Positions 1-7,839 of a DNA stretch of 64,000 nt are shown piece by piece (the stretch's first letter is position 1; the number at the start of each line of letters is the position of its first letter). The notes under the pieces were generated by a model. The model was not told where the DNA came from. It saw only the letters and a program-made list of their open reading frames with translations, and searched no databases. The DNA comes from Alphaproteobacteria bacterium (GTDB lineage: Bacteria > Pseudomonadota > Alphaproteobacteria > CACIAM-22H2): the NCBI GenBank assembly GCA_016793165.1, contig JAEULA010000018.1, positions 35,548 to 99,547 on the forward strand. Reading direction: 5' to 3'. The translations under genes were made by a program, and so were the position numbers.

Positions 1-2
1 TC

Positions 3-392
3 GTCATCGAGGACCGCCTGGATTTCGACCGCATGCGCGCGGCGATCGCGGCGAACCGTCCCGACGCCCTGTTCGTGCTCAGCGACCCGGTCGCGGTCGC
101 GCAGCGCCGGATGATCGTCGCGATCTCCGAGGAGGCGAAGCTGCCGGTGATCGGCCCGTTTCGCGAATTCGCTGAGCTCGGCGGGCTGGCGAGCTACGGC
201 ACGAACCTGATCGCCTCCTGGGAGCGTTCCGCCGGTTTCGTCGACCGCATCCTCAAGGGCGCCAATCCCGCGGAGATGCCGATCGAGCAGCCGACGCGCT
301 TCGAGCTGATCATCAACTTGAAGACCGCGCGCGCGCTCGGCCTGACGATTCCCGCGTCGGTCCTCGCCGCCGCCGACGAGGTGATCGAGTGA
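3..392 (+). CDS. ABC transporter substrate-binding protein, PF04392-type (5'-truncated by window edge)
   Basis: This is the C-terminal 129 residues of a periplasmic binding protein; the frame is already open at base 3, so the start lies outside the window. The visible part aligns closely with the next two genes: a DFDR segment, then RPDALFVLSDPV, then the family's typical ending with DRILKGANPAEMPIEQPTRFEL and a final ADEVIE. Proteins of this family (PF04392, TrpX-like) bind a small ligand in the periplasm for an ABC importer. Its TGA stop overlaps the GTG start of the next gene, which implies translational coupling. No permease or ATPase of this system is visible. The family assignment is firm; the ligand is unknown. 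Confidence 0.85.
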   Translation, partial: VIEDRLDFDRMRAAIAANRPDALFVLSDPVAVAQRRMIVAISEEAKLPVIGPFREFAELGGLASYGTNLIASWERSAGFVDRILKGANPAEMPIEQPTRFELIINLKTARALGLTIPASVLAAADEVIE

Positions 393-1360
393 TCGCACGC
401 CGCGCCCTCGGCTTGGCTGCCGCATCGTCGCCCCTCGCCAGCAGCCTACGCGCCGCCGATCCGGCGCGAATCGCGGTCGTCCTCTCCGGCACGCCGCAAA
501 CGCACACGGTCTTTCTCGCCGCATTCCGCCGCGGCCTCACGCGGCACGGCCTCGTCGAGGGGCGCGAGGTCGTGCTCGCGGACCATTATCTCGAGGGGGA
601 CTTCTCGCGCTTGCCGGAGCTCGCGTTGGCGATCATGCGCAGCCAGCCGCGCATCATTGTCGCGGCACCCGGCCGCATCGTGGCCGGGCTGCGCCATGAG
701 ACGACTACGATCCCCATCGTCATGGCGACCGGCGCCGATCCGGTCGGCGTCGGACTGGCCGCTTCGCTGGCCCGGCCGGGCGGCAATGTGACGGGGCTCT
801 CCAACCAGGGCGCGGACGTCGTCGAGAAGCAGTTCGGCTTCCTGCCGGAGCTGCTGCCTGGCTTGCGCCGCGTGCTCGGCCTGCGCGGAGCGACCGCCCT
901 CGCCAGCGGGACCATCGAGGCCGAGTTCCTGCGCTTGTCGGAGCGGCTCGGAATCGCCGCCCGCTCATTCATCATGGACGATCGCCCGGATTTCGATCGA
1001 CTGCGGGCGACGATCGCGGAGCATCGGCCCGATGCGCTGTTCGTGTTCAACGATCCTGTGCCCTTCGCCCATCGCCGCGCGATCGTCGCGATCGCGGACT
1101 CGATGAGATTGCCGACCGTCGCCCCGTTCCGCGACTTCGCGGAGGTCGGCGCGCTGGCGAGCTACGGCGCCAACCTCGTCGACGCCTGGGAGCGCGCGGC
1201 GTGGTTCGTCGACCGCATCCTCAAGGGCGCCAACCCGGCCGAGATGCCGATCGAGCAGCCGACGCGCTTCGAGCTTGTGATCAACATGAAGACCGCGCGC
1301 GCGCTGGGCCTGACCATCCCGGCATCGATTCTCGCCGGCGCCGACGAGGTGATCGAATGA
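389..1360 (+). CDS. ABC transporter substrate-binding protein, PF04392-type (tandem copy 2)
   Basis: A 323-residue periplasmic binding protein of the PF04392 family. The GTG start overlaps the upstream stop (GTGA). The N-terminus is a short arginine-bearing signal peptide followed by ADPARIAVVLSGTPQTH, the first strand of lobe 1. The segment GNVTGLSNQ and the C-terminal DRILKGANPAEMPIEQP are family hallmarks. Full length for the family is about 320-330 residues, so it is intact. It is very similar to the next gene over its whole length, pointing to recent tandem duplication. It should deliver a ligand to an unlinked importer; the ligand cannot be read from the sequence. Confidence 0.85.
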   Translation: MIARRALGLAAASSPLASSLRAADPARIAVVLSGTPQTHTVFLAAFRRGLTRHGLVEGREVVLADHYLEGDFSRLPELALAIMRSQPRIIVAAPGRIVAGLRHETTTIPIVMATGADPVGVGLAASLARPGGNVTGLSNQGADVVEKQFGFLPELLPGLRRVLGLRGATALASGTIEAEFLRLSERLGIAARSFIMDDRPDFDRLRATIAEHRPDALFVFNDPVPFAHRRAIVAIADSMRLPTVAPFRDFAEVGALASYGANLVDAWERAAWFVDRILKGANPAEMPIEQPTRFELVINMKTARALGLTIPASILAGADEVIE

Positions 1361-2331
1361 GACGGCGCGACTTGCTCGGCGGAACTGCGGCCGGCATGCT
1401 TGTCGGCTCGGGAGCGGCGCGCGGCGCCGATCCGGCGCGCATCGCGGTGGTCCTGTCCGGGACGCCGCAGACGCACGACATCTTCCTCGCCGCCTTTCGT
1501 CGCGGTCTCGTCCAGGTGAGGCTCGTCGAGGGACAGGACGTCGTGCTCGCGCCCCATTATCTCCAAGGCGACTTCTCCCGATTGCCCGCTCTGGCCGCCA
1601 CGATCATCGGCAGCCAGACCCGGGTCGTCGTCGCCGCGTCGAGCGGGACCATCGCAGGCCTGCGCAGGACGGCGACGTCGATTCCGATGGTCATGGCGGC
1701 TGGCAGCGATCCGATCGGTGCGGGCGTCGCGGCGTCGCTCGCCCGACCGGGCGGCAACGTCACCGGCATCACAAGCCAGTACGTCGATCTCGTCGAGAAG
1801 CAATTCGGTTTCCTGCCGGAGATGCTGCCGGGATTGCGGCGGGTCCTGGGCCTGCGCGGTGCGAACGCACCCAACAGCGGGCGGCGGGAGGACGAGTTCC
1901 TGCGCGTAGCGGCTCGGCTCGCGATCGCTGCGGACGTCGTCGCCCTGCCGGATCATCCCGATTTCGGAGAGCTGCGCGCGGGCGTCGCGGCGCAACGACC
2001 CGACGCCATCTTCGTGTTCAGCGATCCCGTCACATTGACCCATCATGGCGCGATCATGGCGATCGCCCATGCGGCACGGATTCCGGTCGTCGCGCCTTTC
2101 CGCGAATTCGCCCAGGCCGGCGCGCTGATGAGCTACGGTGCAAGCCTCGTCGCGGGATGGGAGCGCGCGGCGTGGTTCGTCGACCGCATCCTCAAGGGCG
2201 CCAATCCGGCGGAGATGCCGATCGAGCAGCCGACGCGCTTCGAGCTCGTGATCAACATGAAGACCGCGCGCGCGCTAGGCCTGAGCATTCCGGCGTCGGC
2301 GCTCGCCGGCGCCGACGAGGTGATCGAATGA
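1357..2331 (+). CDS. ABC transporter substrate-binding protein, PF04392-type (tandem copy 3)
   Basis: A 324-residue binding protein. I chose the ATG inside the ATGA overlap with the previous gene because it gives a signal peptide starting MRRRDLLGGTAAG, with a twin-arginine-like RRRD motif. An upstream in-frame ATG would place translated sequence inside the preceding gene. The mature start ADPARIAVVLSGTPQTHD matches copy 2, and the last 50 or so codons are almost identical to copies 1 and 2 even at the DNA level. A periplasmic ligand-binding role is expected from the family; specificity is unknown. Confidence 0.85.
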   Translation: MRRRDLLGGTAAGMLVGSGAARGADPARIAVVLSGTPQTHDIFLAAFRRGLVQVRLVEGQDVVLAPHYLQGDFSRLPALAATIIGSQTRVVVAASSGTIAGLRRTATSIPMVMAAGSDPIGAGVAASLARPGGNVTGITSQYVDLVEKQFGFLPEMLPGLRRVLGLRGANAPNSGRREDEFLRVAARLAIAADVVALPDHPDFGELRAGVAAQRPDAIFVFSDPVTLTHHGAIMAIAHAARIPVVAPFREFAQAGALMSYGASLVAGWERAAWFVDRILKGANPAEMPIEQPTRFELVINMKTARALGLSIPASALAGADEVIE

Positions 2332-3302
2332 AACGACGCGTGTTCGCAGCGCTGCTCGGCAGCGCCGCGCTGAATGGCCCGATCGCCTTGGCGCAGGTCG
2401 CGTCGCGCGTGCCCCGGATCGCGGTGCTCGACTGGGAGTCGCCGGGCACCGAGCGCGTGGCGCCGCTGCGCCGCGGCTTGCGCGAGCTCGGCTATGTCGA
2501 GGGCGAGTCGATCCACGTCGAGTACCGCTTCGCCGAGGGGCGAGCCGAGCGCGCCGCGGCGCTCGCGGAGGAGATCGTCCGCAGCGGGGTCGATGTCATC
2601 GTCGCCCTGACGACGCCGGCGGCGCGCGCCGTCCAGCGCGCGACCTCGACCATCGCGATCGTCGTCGCCAGCGCCGACCCCGTCGGCGCCGGCCTGGTCA
2701 CCAACCTCTCGCGCCCCGGCGGCAACCTGACCGGCGCCTCGACCATGATGACGGACCTCGAATCGAAGCGCATGGAGCTGCTGCGCGAGGTCCTGCCGGG
2801 CGCCCGGCGCCTCGCCTACCTCGGATCGGCGCCGGATCCGGCGACGCCGAATTTCCTGCGCGAGGCGCAGGAAGCGGCAGCGCGGATCGGCGCGCATGTC
2901 GAGCCGGCCCTGGTCGACAATCCCGGCGAGATCGACGCGGCCTTGACGCGGCTCGCCGGCCGGAGGGTCGAAGCGGTGATCGTACAGCCGCTCTTCACCC
3001 TCACGACGATCGCATCGGGCCGGGTGGCGGAACTCGCCGCGCGCCACGGCTTGCCGGCCATTGCCAGCTTCGCCCACTTCCCGCGGTCCGGCGGGCTGCT
3101 CTCCTTCGGACCGAGCACCGAGTTCGGCGCCCATGCCGCGGCCAAGTACGTGGATCGGATCCTCAAGGGCGCCAAGCCGGGCGACCTGCCGATCGAGCAG
3201 CCGGCGACATTCGAATTGGTCCTCAATCTCAAGACTGCGAAGGCGCTCGGCATCCCGATCCCGCAGGTCGTCCTCCTGCGCGCCGACGAGCTGATCGAGT
3301 AA
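2328..3302 (+). CDS. ABC transporter substrate-binding protein, PF04392-type (tandem copy 4)
   Basis: A 324-residue PF04392-type binding protein, starting at the ATG of another ATGA overlap. Its signal peptide begins MKRRVFAALLGSAA and ends near ALAQ. The body carries the family motifs GYVEGESIHVEYRFAEG, ADPVGAGLV, SRPGGNLTGAS and DRILKGAKPGDLPIEQP. It is more diverged from copies 1-3 than these are from each other and is closer to the commonest form of the family. It ends the tandem array; the next gene is convergent. The ligand is unknown. Confidence 0.87.
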   Translation: MKRRVFAALLGSAALNGPIALAQVASRVPRIAVLDWESPGTERVAPLRRGLRELGYVEGESIHVEYRFAEGRAERAAALAEEIVRSGVDVIVALTTPAARAVQRATSTIAIVVASADPVGAGLVTNLSRPGGNLTGASTMMTDLESKRMELLREVLPGARRLAYLGSAPDPATPNFLREAQEAAARIGAHVEPALVDNPGEIDAALTRLAGRRVEAVIVQPLFTLTTIASGRVAELAARHGLPAIASFAHFPRSGGLLSFGPSTEFGAHAAAKYVDRILKGAKPGDLPIEQPATFELVLNLKTAKALGIPIPQVVLLRADELIE

Positions 3303-3365
3303 TTCGGCGCGAAAGCCGATCCGGCACGCTCTCGCTCGACCGCGGTCACCCGGGTCTGTTCGGCG

Positions 3366-3393
3366 CCGCCGATGCGCGAGCGCGCGTCGGCGG
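3366..3393. terminator. Stem-loop between convergent binding-protein genes (possible terminator)
   Basis: Arms at 3366-3377 and 3382-3393 (CCGCCGATGCGC and GCGCGTCGGCGG) can form a 12-bp stem with one G-T pair and a 4-base loop. It lies between two convergent stop codons. There is no T-tract on either side, so the terminator role is tentative. Confidence 0.35.
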
Positions 3394-3410
3394 AACCGTT
3401 GCTCCTGCCC

Positions 3411-4397
3411 TCACTCGAACGTCTCGTCGGCCCGCGCGAGCAATGTCGGCGACACGTCGATGCCGAGCGCCTTCGCAACCCCGAGGTTGATGAGCAGCTC
3501 GTATCGGGCCGGCGCCTGGACCGGAAGATCGCCCGGATGGGCGCCCTTGAGGATGCGGTCGACGTAGCTCGCTGCACGGCGGAACTGGTCGGTCAGGTCC
3601 GGGCCGTATGCGACGAGGCCCCCGGCCGGGATGAAAAAGCGTCCGGGATAGACGGCTGGCAGGCGATGGCGCGCCGCCAGCGCAACGATGAGCTCGCGAT
3701 GGACGATGGCAAGGGCACTGCCGGTCACGACAAGACCGCCGGTCCCGCCCTGCGCAAAAGCGGCGATCGAGCGTTCGATCTCGGCAGCGTCGCGCACGTC
3801 GATCGGGCTGAGCTCGACCCGAAGCGACGGCGCGACCGCCTGGATGGCCGCGAACTGGCCGATCCCCGAGGCGACGGAGGGATCGCGCAGGACCGCGGCG
3901 CGCGTGGTTCGGGGCGAGATCTCCTTGAGCAGCTCCAGCCACTTCCCGCTCATGCCGTACTCGTAGTTCGTGAAGCCGGTCGCGTTGCCGCCGGGCCGCG
4001 CGAGGTTCGTCACGAAGCCGGCGCCGACCGGATCGATGACCGTCACGAACACGATCGGTATCGTCCTGGTCGCCTGGAGCAACGGCGCCACCGTGGCGGA
4101 TCCGGTCGCAGCGACAAGAATGTCCGGCGCGCTCGAAGCGAGCTCGGCCGCGTGCCGGCGAACATCATCGCCGGACGCCCAGCGGGTCTCGATGCGGAGA
4201 TTGCGGCCGTCGCGCCAGCCCAGGTGCTCCAAAGCCTCGCGAAGCGCCGCGAGCCGGCCTCGGCCCTCGACGTCGTCGGCCGCCCAGTAGGCGAGAACAC
4301 CCACGCGGTGAACGCGATCGGCGGTCTGTGCCGCCGCCGCCGAGGTCCAGACGGGGGCGGCCATGCCGAGCCATGAATTGAATTCCCGCCGCCTCAT
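3411..4397 (-). CDS. ABC transporter substrate-binding protein, PF04392-type (fifth, opposite strand)
   Basis: A 328-residue binding protein of the same family as the tandem array, facing it. The ATG at 4397 is preceded by GGGAG with six bases of spacing and gives the signal peptide MRRREFNSWLGMAAP, which has the twin-arginine form common in this family (RRREF). A longer in-frame start at 4454 lacks these properties. Internal motifs: RVGVLAYWAA, GWRDGRNLRIETRWASG, IDPVGAGFV, ARPGGNATGF and DRILKGAHPGDLPVQAP. It is clearly different from the four tandem copies, so it probably binds another ligand. No permease or ATPase lies next to it. Confidence 0.87.
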   Translation of the reverse strand: MRRREFNSWLGMAAPVWTSAAAAQTADRVHRVGVLAYWAADDVEGRGRLAALREALEHLGWRDGRNLRIETRWASGDDVRRHAAELASSAPDILVAATGSATVAPLLQATRTIPIVFVTVIDPVGAGFVTNLARPGGNATGFTNYEYGMSGKWLELLKEISPRTTRAAVLRDPSVASGIGQFAAIQAVAPSLRVELSPIDVRDAAEIERSIAAFAQGGTGGLVVTGSALAIVHRELIVALAARHRLPAVYPGRFFIPAGGLVAYGPDLTDQFRRAASYVDRILKGAHPGDLPVQAPARYELLINLGVAKALGIDVSPTLLARADETFE

Positions 4398-4850
4398 CTG
4401 CGACTCCCGGTGCTGGCGGGTTCGGCCCCGAGACGGCACGTCGAACATCTGCACGCATTCATCGATGGGTCCCCCGGGAGCGCCTCAGCCTGCGCGATCG
4501 CGGTCACGCCGTCGACTCCTCTGAGAAACCGGTCATCGATCGTCCGCACGGAACTCGACGTTCGACTTCGGGGAGCGTCGCTCAGGAGACGAAGTCGCCC
4601 GCGCCATGTCGCTCCCGAAGGCGTATCCGCGTTCCGCTCGACTGCCGAACCCCGCGCCGAGACACGGGTCCGGTGCGGCCTCGACGGCACGATCGCCGTG
4701 GTGGTCCCGCGGCGCGCGTGCCGGCAGCGGCAGAAAGCAGCCGGGAACTCGGGCGTCCAAAGAAGCCGTCCCGCGGACCGGACCCCGCGTCGGGGTCGCG
4801 CGAGCCTGTGCCGATGCGCGCTGGAGTGGAGCAGCCGGACGCGGCGGCCG
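4398..4850. other. Intergenic stretch without a convincing gene
   Basis: About 450 bases separate two genes that both run on the minus strand. Open frames cross it on both strands, but none has family-like protein sequence, a good ribosome site or a natural end here. The strong ribosome site of the fifth binding protein lies at its lower edge. It may hold that gene's promoter; I see no clear box. Confidence 0.5.
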
Positions 4851-5297
4851 CTAGCCCGGGATCTCGGGCTCGACGAGATTGGCGAGCTGCAGCAGCGATT
4901 CCTGCCAGCCGAGATAGCACATCTCCAGCGGGATCGCGGCCGGGATGCCGGCCTGCGAGACGTCGAGCTCCGTTCCGCAGAGGACCGGCCGCAGGCTCAC
5001 GGTCACCTCCATGACGCCCGGCAGGTTCGGATCGTCGAACCTGTCGACGTAGCGAAGCCTCTCGTTCGGCACGAGCTCGAGATACTCGCCGCCGAAGGAG
5101 TGGGAATTGCCGGTCGAGAAGTTGTGGAACGACATCCGGAACGCGCCGCCGACGCGGGCTTCGATGTGGTGCACGGTGCAGGTGAAGCCGTAGGGCGGCA
5201 GCCACTTGGCCAGGGCGCCCGGATCGAGGAACGCGCGATAGACCCGCTCGGGCTTGGTGCGCAGCACGCGATGAAGGCGGATGACGCGTTCGGACAT
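4851..5297 (-). CDS. SRPBCC/AHSA1 (ATPase-activator homology) family protein
   Basis: A 148-residue single-domain protein with the AHSA1 pattern. It starts with the RVLRTKPERVYRAFLDPGALAKWLPP helix-loop, continues through GGAFRMSFHN and the GEYLELVPNERLRYVDRFDDP strands, and ends with the long C-terminal helix around CYLGWQESLLQLANLVEPEIPG. The fold makes a hydrophobic cavity; bacterial members are often annotated as polyketide-cyclase or ligand-binding proteins, but few have known ligands. An AGGAGG ribosome site seven bases before the ATG supports the start. It stands alone and no partner is evident. Confidence 0.85.
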   Translation of the reverse strand: MSERVIRLHRVLRTKPERVYRAFLDPGALAKWLPPYGFTCTVHHIEARVGGAFRMSFHNFSTGNSHSFGGEYLELVPNERLRYVDRFDDPNLPGVMEVTVSLRPVLCGTELDVSQAGIPAAIPLEMCYLGWQESLLQLANLVEPEIPG

Positions 5298-5515
5298 GGG
5301 GAGCCTCCTTCAGGGCTGATGCCGGCCGCCGACGACCGAGCGACGAGATCGGCGACGCGACGTCCCGCACAGCGGTGCGCCGCGCATGTCGGCAGGGCCA
5401 TCCTAGCGCGGCCGTCGCCCCGTCGCCGATCGGATCGTCCGCGAGCGGATGTCGCGCGCCGGCGCGGCCACGGTGTCGCTTGCCCCTACGCGGAGCGCGT
5501 GATCACATCGACGCC

Positions 5516-6880
5516 GTGACCCGCTTCCGTGTCGCCGCATCCCGCCGCCTCGACGGCGCGACGCCGCGTTCAACCCTCCTCCGGTTGCTGCTTGCCCTGT
5601 CGCTGCTCGCGATGCTGGGGGCACCGCCGGCGCGTGCGCAGCAACCCGCGCCCGGCAGCGAGGCCTCGGGCGAGGCGCGACGCGTGTTCGAGCACGCGCG
5701 CGAGCGGCTCGTGCAGGTCCGCACGCTGGCGCTGCCGAGCCGAGCGCAGGCCTCCACCGGCTCCGGTTTCGTCGTCGCCGAGGACGGCCTCGTCGTCACG
5801 AACTACCACGTCGTCTCGCAGGCGGCGGCGGAGAGGGGGCCCTACGCGCTCGAATGGGTCGGGGTCGACGCCAGCAGCGGGCCGCTCGAGATCGTCGCCA
5901 TCGACGTCCGCCACGACCTGGCGCTGCTGCGCCGGAAGAGCGGCGCGCCGCTGCCATACCTCGCGCTCGCGCCGGAGACGCGCGAGCTGCAGCGCGGCGA
6001 GCGCGTCTTCTCGCTGGGCAAGCCGCTCGATCTCGGCTTCGTCGTCTCCGAAGGCCTCTACAACGGCGTCGTCGAGCGCGACCTGTACGGCCACCTGCTG
6101 TTCTCCGGCGCGCTCAATGCCGGCATGAGCGGCGGTCCCGCGCTGGATGCCGACGGCCGGGTCATCGGCATCAACGTCGCCCGTCGGCTCGACGGGCAGC
6201 TGGTCAGCTTCCTGATCCCGGTGCGCTATCTGCACGAGCTGCTCGCCGCCCCGGCGCAGAACCTGGCGGAGCTGCCGCAGCGCCTCGCGGAGATCAACCG
6301 CCAGCTCCGCCTGCACCAGGCCGCGATGGTCGAGCGCGTGCTCGCCGCGCCGTGGCCGACCCAGATCCAGGGCCCCTATCGCGTGCCGGTGCTGCCGGAC
6401 GGCCTCGCGCGCTGCTGGGGCGGCAACGACGCCGACAACGAGAACGGCCTGTCGACGACGTCGACGCAGTGCAATCTCTCGGCGGGCCGCTTCGTCTCGG
6501 GCAACCTGATCCTCGGCACGGTGCGGCTGGACCACCGCCATGTCGAGTCCACCCGGCTGACCGACTGGGCGTTCTGGACGGCGATGCGCGGGCAGTTCGC
6601 CAACCGCGTCTTCGGCCTGCGCAAGGACCGCCAGCGCACGCCGCCGCGCTGCGAGGAGGCCGACGTCGAGACCGCCATCGGCGCGCAGCGCGTGGTCTTC
6701 TGCCTCGGCGGCTATCACCGCTTCGAGGGCCTGTTCCAGATGACGCTGCTGACGATGACGCTGACCCACCCCAAGGCGTCGCTGTCCAGCCATCTCTATG
6801 CCGACGGCATCACCGAGGCGAATGCGCGCCGCCTCGCGCAGACCTTCCTGGAGTCGATGCGATGGAACCGCGCGCCCTGA
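5516..6880 (+). CDS. Secreted trypsin-like serine protease with an unidentified C-terminal domain
   Basis: The 454-residue product has a signal peptide (leucine-rich core about residues 24-35, ending at ARAQ) and a trypsin-2 fold with a full catalytic triad: His98 in TNYHVVS, Asp134 in RHDLALL, and Ser205 in AGMSGGP. This resembles the protease domain of DegP/HtrA, but no PDZ domain follows. The roughly 210 C-terminal residues instead contain four cysteines (in ARCWGG, TQCNL, PRCEE and VFCLGG), enough for two periplasmic disulfides, and I do not recognise them. GTG at 5516 was chosen because it directly precedes the signal peptide; the longer open frame adds unlikely residues. The end overlaps the FHA gene by 19 bases. 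Confidence 0.82.
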   Translation: MTRFRVAASRRLDGATPRSTLLRLLLALSLLAMLGAPPARAQQPAPGSEASGEARRVFEHARERLVQVRTLALPSRAQASTGSGFVVAEDGLVVTNYHVVSQAAAERGPYALEWVGVDASSGPLEIVAIDVRHDLALLRRKSGAPLPYLALAPETRELQRGERVFSLGKPLDLGFVVSEGLYNGVVERDLYGHLLFSGALNAGMSGGPALDADGRVIGINVARRLDGQLVSFLIPVRYLHELLAAPAQNLAELPQRLAEINRQLRLHQAAMVERVLAAPWPTQIQGPYRVPVLPDGLARCWGGNDADNENGLSTTSTQCNLSAGRFVSGNLILGTVRLDHRHVESTRLTDWAFWTAMRGQFANRVFGLRKDRQRTPPRCEEADVETAIGAQRVVFCLGGYHRFEGLFQMTLLTMTLTHPKASLSSHLYADGITEANARRLAQTFLESMRWNRAP

Positions 6881-7839
6881 TCGACGTCGTCGACGCCGAC
6901 GGCGTGCTCGTGCAGCGCGTGCGCGTCGAGACGTGGCCGCTGCGCATCGGCCGCAGCCTCGACAACGACGTCATCCTCGACGATCCCTACGTCGCGCCGC
7001 ACCACGCTGTGATCGCGCCGGGCGAGGACGGCCTGCTCTGGGCGCGCGACCTCGGCACCGTCAACAAGCTCCAGGACGGCGGCGCCAAGCGCCGAGTCGA
7101 GCGCCTCGCCCTGCGCACGCCGACGACGCTCGTCGTCGGGCATTCCCGGCTGCGACTGCGCAGCAGCGAGGATCCGCTGCCGCCGGAGCGCGCAAATCGC
7201 CGGAACCTCTGGCTCGCGCGCACCGCCGTCGCGATCGCCGTCTTCGCCGCGGTGATCGGGCTCGAGATCGCCGAGACCTGGCTCGGTGCGAGCCGCGAGC
7301 GCGACGTCGGGTCGATCGTGATGCCCGGCGTGACCGTGGCCGCGACGGTGCTGGTGTGGTCAGGGTTCTGGGCCCTCATCGGCCGCCTCGTGTCCAAGCG
7401 CGCCGAGTACATCCCGCATCTCGGCATCGGCGCCGCGGCGATGCTCGTCTACTCGTCGTGGAACACGCTGAGCGCCATCGCCGCCTTCGCCTTCGCGCAG
7501 CCGCTGTTGACGCGCTACGGCTACGCGGCGCTGGCCGGCGTCGTCGCGGTCGCCGCCTTCGCACACCTGAACTGGTCGAACCCCAACCGGCCGCGCAGCT
7601 TCGCCGCGATCGCTTTCGCGATCGGCGCCGCGACCCTCGGCGTGAACATGCTCACGGCCTACGAGCAGACCGGCCGGTTCGCCACCGAGCCCTATTCGGC
7701 GGCGCTCTATCCCCCGGCGCTGCGGCTCGCGGGCACGATCGATACCGCGCGCTTCCTGGCCCGCACCGACGCCCTCGCCGCGCGCGCCGAGCGCGACCGG
7801 CGCCCGATGTCGTCCGGTGAGTCCGGTGACGACGACTGA
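6862..7839 (+). CDS. FHA-domain multi-pass membrane protein
   Basis: 325 residues. Residues about 27-98 form a forkhead-associated domain: LRIGRSLDNDVILDD and then APHHAVI are the phosphothreonine-binding loops, although the usual serine after GR-S and the S-x-x-H form are changed to PHHA. FHA domains bind phosphothreonine peptides, usually made by a Ser/Thr kinase; none is visible here. About five hydrophobic helices follow (near 121-138, 154-175, 186-208, 222-236 and 248-265). The first FHA part would lie in the cytoplasm. It overlaps the protease gene by 19 bases and is itself overlapped by the MFS gene, so the three are probably one operon. I suggest a membrane sensor or regulator linked to the secreted protease; this is inference. 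Confidence 0.8.
   Translation: MEPRALIDVVDADGVLVQRVRVETWPLRIGRSLDNDVILDDPYVAPHHAVIAPGEDGLLWARDLGTVNKLQDGGAKRRVERLALRTPTTLVVGHSRLRLRSSEDPLPPERANRRNLWLARTAVAIAVFAAVIGLEIAETWLGASRERDVGSIVMPGVTVAATVLVWSGFWALIGRLVSKRAEYIPHLGIGAAAMLVYSSWNTLSAIAAFAFAQPLLTRYGYAALAGVVAVAAFAHLNWSNPNRPRSFAAIAFAIGAATLGVNMLTAYEQTGRFATEPYSAALYPPALRLAGTIDTARFLARTDALAARAERDRRPMSSGESGDDD

Noticed and set aside
4398..4850. A gene on the plus strand reading into 4410-5519
   Set aside because: Its protein is arginine-rich without recognisable motifs and it is antisense to the well-supported AHSA1 protein gene.
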